From contig SCRB01000346.1 in assembly GCA_004299545.1 (NCBI GenBank), forward strand, positions 1-8,375: a stretch of DNA of 8,375 nucleotides. The letters are read 5' to 3'. The notes beneath the pieces are model-generated. The model searched no databases. It saw only the letters and a list, made by a program, of their open reading frames with translations, and was not told the DNA's origin. The DNA comes from Rhizobiaceae bacterium. Lineage in GTDB: Bacteria > Pseudomonadota > Alphaproteobacteria > Rhizobiales > Rhizobiaceae. Below, piece after piece: positions 1-5,998 of the stretch. Both the position numbers and the translations under genes were made by a program. Within the stretch, counting starts at the first letter, position 1. Every line of letters begins with the position of its first letter.

Positions 1-12
1 CTTCTTTGCATT

Positions 13-69
13 GGAGGATTTGGGTCTCATCTTCGTTCCTTCGTCACTACGACGAGACCCAAATCCTCC
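13..69. repeat. Perfect 16-bp inverted repeat (hairpin) at the left edge
   Basis: The arm GGAGGATTTGGGTCTC at 13-28 is repeated exactly as its reverse complement at 54-69, around a 25-nt spacer. Inside the spacer a second short pair (TCGTC at 41-45 with GACGA at 51-55) could form an alternative fold. Neither side is followed by a clear T-run, so a plain intrinsic terminator is not well supported. The element sits just upstream of the point where the epimerase reading frame loses family similarity, so it may mark a rearrangement junction, the end of a mobile or mosaic intergenic repeat, or an assembly artefact. I do not recognise the repeat family. Bases 1-104 contain nothing else that I can support. 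Confidence 0.75.
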
Positions 70-106
70 TTAAATCACAACCTCAAATCTGGGCCATAGG
101 TGCTGA

Positions 107-865
107 CGGGGAACAGTCGCCGCCATCCTTCTCGCCCCATGGTCGAATCGCATCGGTGGCGACGGATTCCTCTACGAAGGGCGGTTTGTGCCGCTTGATC
201 CCAATCTCGATGGAGAACCTTTTCCGATCCACGGCAACGCTTTCCAATGTGTTTGGCAGCTTGTCTCCCGGTCCGCCGATCGCGCGGAATTGCAGCTCGA
301 GTCCGATGGGCCGGGCGAGTTCCGGTATCGGTCGCAGGTATCTTATGCCCTTTCCGACGGGTGCCTGAGCGTTTCCCTTTCCATAACGAACCATGCGGCA
401 CGGCCCTTGCCGTTCGGATTGGGTTTCCATCCCTGGCTGCCAAGGACGCCGGACACGGTATTGCGGTTCCACGCCGTAGACATCTGGCTTGAGGATGATC
501 GCCACCTTCCCGTCGGGCGCAGGCCTCTTGCCGATATGCCGGAATGGGATTTCGGCGAATTGCGGCTGTTGCCTGCGGGTTGGATCAACAACGCATTCGG
601 CGGCTGGGACCGTTCCGCGGAGCTTCATTGGCCCGAGCGCCGTCTCTCGGTCGGGATAGAGGCGTCGGAGGAGCTTCCGGTCTGCATCCTCTATTCCCCC
701 GGCGAAGCCGCTCCTTTCCTTTGCTTCGAGCCGGTGAGCCATCCCGTCAATGCGCATAATTTTCCAGCGGGAGACGATCTGCTGCGACGCCTCGTGCCCG
801 GCGCAACCATGCATGCATCATGCCGATTTGCACCGCGTCAGATTTTTGATGGTGGTCGGCAATGA
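107..865 (+). pseudogene. Aldose 1-epimerase (mutarotase), 5'-truncated remnant
   Basis: GalM-type mutarotases interconvert the alpha and beta anomers of free aldoses in the cytoplasm. The reading frame is open after a TGA at 104-106 and encodes 252 residues. Family motifs appear in order, counting from base 107: APWSNRI (Arg15, substrate contact), PIHGNAF (His42), LGFHPW (His108, catalytic), AGWINNAFGGWD (Asp168) and LCFEPVSHP (Glu208, catalytic base). The active-site set is therefore present, but the roughly 50-60 residues that normally precede the PWSNRI motif are missing; the usual length is about 300. The first possible start, GTG at 188, would also remove the Arg motif, so I do not believe it. 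The stop overlaps the next gene's start as ATGA, so the two were co-translated. The N-terminal loss coincides with the inverted repeat at 13-69. The family call is firm; the pseudogene call assumes the missing part is not simply frameshifted upstream of the window. Confidence 0.8.
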
Positions 866-1785
866 GTGAACATCAAGTCGAGGTCGGTTTGGTTGCCGCC
901 TGCGCCGACATCGTCGGCGAGAGCATCGTCTGGGACGATCGTGAGCATGCGCTTTTCTGGATCGATATCGTCGGCCGGCGCATTCACCGATTGGTGCCGG
1001 AAACGATGGACCATCGAATATGGCCATGCGACGAATTTCCGACCTCGATCGGCTTGCGCGTCGATGGCGGCGCGATTGTCGGCCTGACGCAGCGCGTCGC
1101 ATACTGGGATTATGGCGATGAATTTGCAACGATCGCCGTTCCCGAACCGGAATTGCCGGGCAACCGGCTGAACGAGGGGCGGGTAGCACCGGACGGCACG
1201 TTCTGGGTCGCCACCATGGCCACGAATCTGACGGAAGACGGCGCGCCGAAAGAGCAGGAGACGAAGGCGGGCCGCTATTACCGCATCGCTCCGGATGGCA
1301 CCGTTTCCTGCCTTTCCGACGATCTCTACGGCATTCCCAACACGATGCTGTGGCCGGAGCCGGGGGTATTCATCACCGCCGATACAATCGACAGTACCCT
1401 CTATCGCTACGCGATGTCGGCGAATGGCCTCCGCCTTTCCGGCCGGCGGCGTCTTGGCGCAGCCTTCGGGCGCGGCCGCCCGGACGGCTCCTGCCTCGAC
1501 GCCGAAGGCGGCATCTGGACCTGCCGGGTCGCCGGCGGGAGCTGCCTGACCCGTACGATGCTCGACGGCACATTGGACCGCGTTGTCGAGTTGCCCTGTT
1601 CATGGCCGACAAGCTGCGCCTTCGGCGGTGATGATCTGGCGACGCTTTACGTTACCTCCGCCCGGTTCACGATGAGCGATGAGCATCTGGCCGCAAGGCC
1701 GCGGGAGGGTGGGTTGTTCGCGCTGAGGCCGGGTGTCGGCGGCACGCCGGAACATCGCTTCGGCGCACCACGAATTGGAGCTTGA
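862..1785 (+). CDS. SMP-30/gluconolactonase/LRE family lactonase (divergent)
   Basis: This 307-residue cytoplasmic six-bladed beta-propeller protein is predicted to hydrolyse an aldonolactone to its aldonic acid using one divalent metal ion. Metal-ligand positions match the regucalcin family: Glu20 (GESIVWDD), Asn160 (GIPNTMLW) and Asp208 (GRPDGSCLDAEGGIW). The substrate-side Arg102 and Asn104 lie in NRLNEGRV. Blade motifs PTSCAFGG and LYVTSA are at 249-266. It differs from the usual pattern in having NEGR instead of NDGK, PNTM instead of SNSL, and a Cys-rich stretch (TCRVAGGSC) where relatives carry an aromatic WNAQW-type segment. It also has several extra residues around 120-136, so its substrate may differ from that of the paralogue at 2993-3865. 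The ATG overlaps the epimerase stop (ATGA), which indicates translational coupling. UxuA follows 3 bases after its stop, so mannono-lactone is an attractive but unproven substrate. Confidence 0.88.
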   Translation: MSEHQVEVGLVAACADIVGESIVWDDREHALFWIDIVGRRIHRLVPETMDHRIWPCDEFPTSIGLRVDGGAIVGLTQRVAYWDYGDEFATIAVPEPELPGNRLNEGRVAPDGTFWVATMATNLTEDGAPKEQETKAGRYYRIAPDGTVSCLSDDLYGIPNTMLWPEPGVFITADTIDSTLYRYAMSANGLRLSGRRRLGAAFGRGRPDGSCLDAEGGIWTCRVAGGSCLTRTMLDGTLDRVVELPCSWPTSCAFGGDDLATLYVTSARFTMSDEHLAARPREGGLFALRPGVGGTPEHRFGAPRIGA

Positions 1786-1788
1786 GAC

Positions 1789-2982
1789 ATGAGGCAGACC
1801 TGGCGTTGGTTCGGTCCGATCGATCGGGTTACTGTCGAGAATGCTCTGCAGGCCGGCGCGGAAGGCATCGTCAGCGCGCTGCATCATGTCCCGACCGGCG
1901 AGGTTTGGAGCCTGAACGAAATCAGGAAACGTCAGCGGGAAGCGCGTGCCGGCGGACTCGAATGGGAACTGGTCGAGAGCATTCCGGTTTCCGAGGCGAT
2001 CAAGACGGGCGGGGCCGAGGCTGTTCCCCATATAGCGGCATGGAAAGCCAGTCTCGAAAATCTCGCACGCTGCGGCATCCGTACCGTCTGCTACAACTTC
2101 ATGCCGGTCCTCGACTGGACGCGCACCGAACTGCGCTGGAAGACAAGGACCGGCGCCCGCGCCATGCGCTTCGACCTTATCGATTTCGCCGCCTTCGACC
2201 TGTTCATCCTGAAGCGCGATGGGGCGGCAGCAACCTATCCCGACACAATCCGCGCCGCGGCGGAAAAGCGCTTTCCGGAACTCGACGACGAGGCGCGTGC
2301 GGCGCTGGCCGCGAATATCGGCGCAGGCCTGCCGGGCTCGACCGAACGCTATTCCCTCGACGATCTCCGACGCCTGATCGCCACCTATGCCGGCGTCGAC
2401 GCCGAAAAGCTTCGGAAGCGGCTGATCGATTTCCTGTCGGAGGTGGCGCCCGTGGCGGAGCACCTCGACATGCGGCTCTGCTGCCATCCGGACGATCCGC
2501 CATGGCCACTGCTCGGCCTGCCGCGCGTCATGTCGACGCAAGCCGATTACGAAGCGGTGCTTAACGCGGTCGATCTGCCGGCGAACGGCGTGACGCTCTG
2601 CACCGGTTCGCTCGGCGCACGTGCCGACAACGATCTCCCCGGCATGGTCGAGCGGCTGGGGCCGCGCATCCATTTCGTCCATCTGCGCAATGTCCGCCGT
2701 GAGGCCGAAACGGTACCTTGCTCGTTCTTCGAGGACGAGCACCTCGCCGGCGGCACCGACATGGTCGCCGTTGTCGTGGCGCTACTGAAAGAGGAGGAAC
2801 GGCGAAAGCGCGAAGGCCGGTCCGACTGCGTTATTCCATTCCGCCCCGATCACGGCCAGGACATCCTCGACGATCTCACGCGCGGTGCGCAGCCCGGCTA
2901 TCCGGCGATCGGCCGCTTGAAGGGACTTGCGGAAATCCGTGGCATCGTGCGGACGCTGGAGCATCCGCAATTCGGCATGTAA
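1789..2982 (+). CDS. uxuA: Mannonate dehydratase UxuA
   Basis: UxuA (EC 4.2.1.8) dehydrates D-mannonate to 2-keto-3-deoxy-D-gluconate in the cytoplasm and needs Mn2+ or Fe2+. The protein is 397 residues, the full family length (E. coli UxuA is 394). Diagnostic motifs run in order: WRWFGP at 5-10, ALHHVPTGEVW at 30-40, CYNFMPVLDWTRTEL at 101-115, CCHPDDPPWPLLGLPR at 231-246, LCTGSLGAR at 270-278 (Cys271, metal ligand), IHFVHLRN at 294-301 (His298), SFFEDEHLAGG at 312-322 and IPFRPDHGQ at 349-357 (Asp354, His355). No key residue is missing. The start is ATG at 1789 with a GGAG Shine-Dalgarno at 1777-1780 lying inside the end of the preceding lactonase. UxuB and UxaC, the usual partners for making mannonate from glucuronate, are not in the window; epimerase and lactonase are there instead. 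The gene ends 10 bases from a convergent gene. Confidence 0.96.
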   Translation: MRQTWRWFGPIDRVTVENALQAGAEGIVSALHHVPTGEVWSLNEIRKRQREARAGGLEWELVESIPVSEAIKTGGAEAVPHIAAWKASLENLARCGIRTVCYNFMPVLDWTRTELRWKTRTGARAMRFDLIDFAAFDLFILKRDGAAATYPDTIRAAAEKRFPELDDEARAALAANIGAGLPGSTERYSLDDLRRLIATYAGVDAEKLRKRLIDFLSEVAPVAEHLDMRLCCHPDDPPWPLLGLPRVMSTQADYEAVLNAVDLPANGVTLCTGSLGARADNDLPGMVERLGPRIHFVHLRNVRREAETVPCSFFEDEHLAGGTDMVAVVVALLKEEERRKREGRSDCVIPFRPDHGQDILDDLTRGAQPGYPAIGRLKGLAEIRGIVRTLEHPQFGM

Positions 2983-2992
2983 CCCGGCGATG

Positions 2993-3865
2993 TCAGCCGG
3001 CGAAACGCGGCTCAGGGAGCCCGACGACGCCGACATCGAGAGCAAGCACGCCGCCTGCCCACGGCTGGCGGACCAACGCATCGTCGTCCAGGTCCCAGAC
3101 GGCGCTCGTCACGTAAAGCGTCCTGAGGTCTGGCCCGCCGAACATGCAGCTCGTCGGCTTCTGGACCGGCAGTTCGACGGTGCGGTCGATGCGCCCGTCT
3201 GGCGCGTAGCGGACGAGCCGCCAGCCGTCCCATTGCGCGTTCCAGAGAAAGCCTTCGGCATCGATCGTCGAACCATCGGGGCTTCCCGGTTGGCCCGCCA
3301 TGTCGGTGAAAACGCGGCGGTTGGATATCTCTCCGCTTTCGATGTCGAAATCATAGGCGAAGATCAGCCGCTGCAACGTGTCGGCGAAATAGAAGGTCCG
3401 GTTGTCCGGGCTCCAGGCAAGGCTGTTGGAGATACCGATGCCGCCCTCCATCCGCCGGCATGAGCGGTCGGGGTCGAAGCGATAGAGCGCGGCGGTGCGC
3501 TCGCTCAGCCGGTCGTCCATGGTTCCGGCCCAGAAACGGCCCCGGCGGTCGCATTTGCCGTCGTTGAAGCGGTTGCTGGGCAGATGCGCTTCGGGTGCGG
3601 CGAGACGCTCGACGGCACCGGTCGTGGGATCGAAAAATGCAATGCCCGAGGCAAGCGCGACGACCAGCCCGCCGGAACGGCGCAAGGCGAGAGCGCAGAT
3701 CCGCTCCGGCAGCGTCCAGCGGGTGATCTCTCCGCTCGCCGGTTCCAGCCGCTGCAGGAGGGCATTCTCAATATCGATCCAGTAGAGCGCCTGCTCCTCG
3801 ACGTCCCAGACGGGCACTTCGCCGAGCTTGTTGTGGCTTTCGACGACGCATCGGATATCGGTCAT
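2993..3865 (-). CDS. SMP-30/gluconolactonase/LRE family lactonase (canonical)
   Basis: A 290-residue beta-propeller sugar lactonase, usual length for the family and closer to the canonical gluconolactonase/arabinonolactonase pattern than the plus-strand copy. Visible signatures are LGEVPVWD (Glu16, metal ligand), SNRFNDGKCD (Arg99, Asn101, Asp102), RGRFWAGTM at 108-116, GISNSLAWSPD (Asn147, metal ligand), FADTL at 160-164, GSPDGSTIDAEGFLW (Asp197, metal ligand), KPTSCMFGG at 236-244 and LYVTSA at 250-255. The start is ATG at 3865, with a strong Shine-Dalgarno AGGGAGG (3881-3875 on the minus strand, 9-nt spacing) that overlaps the last base of the permease stop codon. It is therefore the distal gene of the minus-strand ABC transporter operon and was probably co-transcribed with it. 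The IS insertion upstream may reduce its expression by polarity. Substrate is unknown; it presumably acts on a lactone derived from the imported sugar. Confidence 0.92.
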   Translation of the reverse strand: MTDIRCVVESHNKLGEVPVWDVEEQALYWIDIENALLQRLEPASGEITRWTLPERICALALRRSGGLVVALASGIAFFDPTTGAVERLAAPEAHLPSNRFNDGKCDRRGRFWAGTMDDRLSERTAALYRFDPDRSCRRMEGGIGISNSLAWSPDNRTFYFADTLQRLIFAYDFDIESGEISNRRVFTDMAGQPGSPDGSTIDAEGFLWNAQWDGWRLVRYAPDGRIDRTVELPVQKPTSCMFGGPDLRTLYVTSAVWDLDDDALVRQPWAGGVLALDVGVVGLPEPRFAG

Positions 3866-3874
3866 GGCTGAATT

Positions 3875-3881
3875 CCTCCCT
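3875..3881 (-). promoter_or_regulatory. Ribosome binding site of the minus-strand lactonase
   Basis: AGGGAGG on the minus strand lies 9 bases before the ATG at 3865. It is a near-perfect Shine-Dalgarno and overlaps the last base of the permease stop codon (3881-3883). It fixes the lactonase start and indicates tight operon packing with the permease. Confidence 0.75.
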
Positions 3882-4819
3882 CATGCCCGGGCTGATGACG
3901 GGCGTCGCAGCGCATAGCCGACCACCGCGATCAGCGTCAGTGCGCCGGCCCAGACATATTGGTAATAGGCTGAGACATGCATCAGGTTGAGCGCATTCTG
4001 CATCAGCCCGACGGCGATCGCTCCGAAGAGCGCTCCGATCGCCGTCCCGCGGCCGCCGAAGAGATTGGCGCCGCCGATGACGACGGCGGTGATCGAAGTA
4101 AGCGTAAAGGCGCTCCCCGACTGCGGATCGCCGCTGCCGATCTTGGCCGCTATCAGCAAGCCGGCAAGAGCGGCGGTGAGCGCGCAGGCTACATATGCGC
4201 CGGCACGCACGACACCAATCCGGATACCGACGACGAAGCTTGCCTCCTCGCTCGACCCGGTGGCGTAAAGCCGCTGTCCGAGCCGGCCGCGCACCAAAAG
4301 CACTTCGAAGACGATCGTCAGCGCCAGCACGACGAGAGCAGCAGCGGGAATTCCGCCGAAGCTTGAATCGAAGACATTCAGGAACAGGTCGCTGACCATG
4401 CCTCCAGGGCTCGGGCGCACCGTCAGTGCCGCACCGAGCACAATGGAATAGGTGGCGAGCGTCGCGATCAGGTCCGGTATCCTGAAGCGCAGGATCAGCA
4501 GCGCGTTGAGCAGCCCGACAATGAGCCCTGCCCCGAGGCTTGCTGCGATCCCGAGGCCGAGCGAGGCACCGGTTTCATTGACGGCAAGATAGGAGACGAT
4601 GCAGGTGACGAGACTTATCAGCGGCCCGACCGAAAGATCGATGCCGCCGAGCAGGATCACCGCGAGTTGGCCGAGCGCGACAAGCGCCAGCGGCGCGATC
4701 TGTTCCGCCAGGTTGGCGAGGTTGGGGCCGGTGAAGAAATAGGGCGACTGGCTGGCGGCCGCCGCGCCCAGCAGGACAACGAGGCACGCGAGCAGCAGAT
4801 TGCCGCCATAACGGCGCAG
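3881..4819 (-). CDS. Ribose/xylose-type sugar ABC transporter permease (RbsC-like), start disrupted
   Basis: Inner-membrane channel subunit of a carbohydrate-uptake-2 type ABC importer. The frame after the TGA at 4820-4822 gives 312 residues. It opens with a hydrophobic segment (LLLACLVVLLGAAAA), followed by the family motif ILLGGIDLSVGPLISL, then PDLIATLATYSIVLG, the cytoplasmic LYATGSSEEAS region, the FTLTSITAVVIGG / NLFGGRGT motif and a last helix ending in RRPSSARA. Family length is about 320. There is no ATG, GTG or TTG between the TGA and the GTG at 4660, and starting at 4660 would delete the first membrane segment and half of the signature region. The natural start is probably the in-frame ATG at 4864 with its AAGGAG site, 15 codons upstream, which now runs into the TGA. 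The permease may therefore be expressed only as a short, probably useless form. Substrate is unknown, presumably a monosaccharide. Confidence 0.82.
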   Translation of the reverse strand: MRRYGGNLLLACLVVLLGAAAASQSPYFFTGPNLANLAEQIAPLALVALGQLAVILLGGIDLSVGPLISLVTCIVSYLAVNETGASLGLGIAASLGAGLIVGLLNALLILRFRIPDLIATLATYSIVLGAALTVRPSPGGMVSDLFLNVFDSSFGGIPAAALVVLALTIVFEVLLVRGRLGQRLYATGSSEEASFVVGIRIGVVRAGAYVACALTAALAGLLIAAKIGSGDPQSGSAFTLTSITAVVIGGANLFGGRGTAIGALFGAIAVGLMQNALNLMHVSAYYQYVWAGALTLIAVVGYALRRPSSARA

Positions 4820-5865
4820 TCACGGCCGGTCCGGGCGTCCGGCCTGGCGCTGCCCTGCCGTCATGGCGGCTCCTTCGGCAGCAGGGCCTGTGTCATCCGT
4901 ACCAACGCCAACCGCGCTGCCGACGATCCGCTCCTCGGTCGCCTCCTCCCCTCTTGCCTCATCGACGATGCGGCCGCGCGAGAAGATCAGGATGCGGTCG
5001 CTGAGGCCGATCAACTCCATGAGGTCGGAGGCGACGAGAATGACCGCCGCGCCGGCATCCGCCAGACCGCGGATGCGGCGGTAGATGTCGAGCTTGGTGG
5101 CGACGTCGACGCCGCGCGTCGGATCTTCGAAGATAAAGACACGCGGATCGCCTTCCGTCCAGCGGCCGAGCACCACCTTTTGCTGATTGCCGCCGGAGAG
5201 CGTCGCGACGCTCGCCTCCCCCGACGGTGTCTTAACGGCGAAGCGCGCGATTGCCTCGGCCGTCGCTTGCGCCTCGCGGCGGCCGGAGATGACGCCGAAT
5301 CCGGCCCAGCGTCTGAGATGCGGCAGTGATATGTTCTCGCGGATCGAATGGGGCAGGAACAGGCCTTCGCGATGCCGGTCGCCTGGGACATAGATGACAC
5401 CGGCGGCGATCGACCGGGCCGGGCTGCCGAGTGCCGCTGGCGCTCCGTCGAGCAGGATTTCGCCACGATGCGGGCTGAGCCCGAAGATCGATCGCACCAC
5501 GGCGCTCTGGCCGTTGCCCTGGATGCCGCCGAGCCCGACGATCTCTCCGCCCGCCACGGCGAAGCTCACGTCTTGGAACCGACCGGGGCTTGACAGGCCG
5601 CGAAGCTCAAGCCGGCGAGGGCCTGTCGCGCCCGAGCGCGGCGGATAGGCCATCGCCATCTGCCTGCCGACCATCATCGAGACAAGCATATCGTCGTCGA
5701 CGGCGTCGCGCTCGACGGTGCCGACGACCTCGCCGTCCTTCAGCACGGTGATGCGGTCGGCAATGGCGAACACTTCGGGCAGGCGATGCGAGATGAAGAT
5801 AATCGCCTTGCCCGCCGCTTTGAGGCTCCTGACAATCTGGAACAGCCGCTCGATTTCAGCGCTGT
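4820..5865 (-). pseudogene. Ribose-type sugar ABC transporter ATPase (RbsA-like), 5' end removed by IS
   Basis: CUT2-type importers use one polypeptide with two nucleotide-binding domains of about 500 residues. Here only about 347 residues remain. The remnant starts within the region after Walker B of domain 1 (NSAEIERLF), retains its H-loop (FISHRLPEVF), then the linker and domain 2, with a degenerate Walker A (GGIQGNGQS), the signature LSGGNQQKVVLGRW, a Walker B region (VFIFEDPTRGVDV) and a final ILVASDLMEL segment. Walker A, signature and Walker B of domain 1 are missing, presumably beyond the IS. An open frame can be read back to a TTG at 5905, but those first residues are encoded by the IS end and are not native. 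Domain 2 normally ends near 4907; the frame then continues in phase into the permease, interrupted only by TGA at 4820-4822. This suggests an original ATPase-permease fusion or a lost ATPase stop. Confidence 0.88.
4870..4875 (-). promoter_or_regulatory. Ribosome binding site for the probable native permease start
   Basis: AAGGAG on the minus strand lies 5 bases before the ATG at 4864-4862. That ATG is in phase with both the upstream ATPase and the downstream permease, and translation from it would stop after 14 codons at the TGA 4822-4820. A good Shine-Dalgarno at this spot supports the view that permease translation began here and that the TGA is a later lesion. It could also be chance, since the bases encode EGAA of the ATPase tail. 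Confidence 0.45.
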
Positions 5866-5894
5866 TGTCAACGGCGGAGCAAAATCCGGCCACG
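5866..5894. repeat. IS21 left terminal inverted repeat (L1)
   Basis: It begins TGTCAACGGCGGAGCAAAAT and matches the reverse complement of 8347-8375 at 23 of 29 positions. The core GCAAAAT..CG.CCACG is conserved between the two ends. The repeat abuts the point where ATPase similarity resumes (codon NSAEIERLF). Confidence 0.85.
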
Positions 5895-5916
5895 CGGCGG
5901 CGCAAAAATGGGCCAC
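5895..5916. repeat. IS21 internal end repeat L2 (transposase-binding type)
   Basis: The 22-base stretch matches the L1 core at 5872-5893 in 18 of 22 positions, in direct orientation with a 23-base period. IS21 elements typically carry multiple terminal repeats that bind IstA. The differences are at positions 7 and 14-16 of the repeat. Confidence 0.75.
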
Positions 5917-5918
5917 TT

Positions 5919-5979
5919 ACGCCACAAGCGGGGAACGTCGGGAGGGCGTAGCCCGACCAGAGTTTCCCGCTTGTGGCGT
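5919..5979. repeat. Long stem-loop between istB and the IS left end
   Basis: A 14-bp perfect inverted repeat (ACGCCACAAGCGGG at 5919-5932, CCCGCTTGTGGCGT at 5966-5979) encloses a second pair (GTCGGG at 5937-5942 with CCCGAC at 5952-5957). On the minus strand it lies just downstream of istB, and a TTTTT run follows about 10 bases past the stem. It could terminate istAB transcription or insulate the element from flanking genes; the distance to the T-run is too long for a textbook terminator. Confidence 0.6.
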
Positions 5980-5998
5980 CGGCGATTTTATGAGGGTT

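Noticed and set aside
188..190. GTG as a genuine start of the epimerase
   Set aside because: Family similarity clearly continues upstream to about base 134 in the same frame (APWSNRI motif), so this GTG is internal.
83..814. Minus-strand open frame of 243 codons
   Set aside because: Antisense shadow of the epimerase; low-complexity Arg-rich translation without motifs.
1600..2742. Open frame of 380 codons on the minus strand
   Set aside because: Antisense to the 3' end of the lactonase and most of uxuA, both of which carry full family motifs; no domain is visible in the antisense product.
2984..3000. Bidirectional terminator between uxuA and the convergent lactonase
   Set aside because: Only a 5-bp stem with no T-run on either side, and it extends into the lactonase stop region; too weak to annotate.
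4575..4823. 82-codon frame beginning with GTG at 4823 as a separate gene
   Set aside because: It is out of phase with the conserved permease sequence and its product is Arg/Pro-rich. Its GTGA overlap with the ATPase stop is kept only as an alternative explanation of the permease start.
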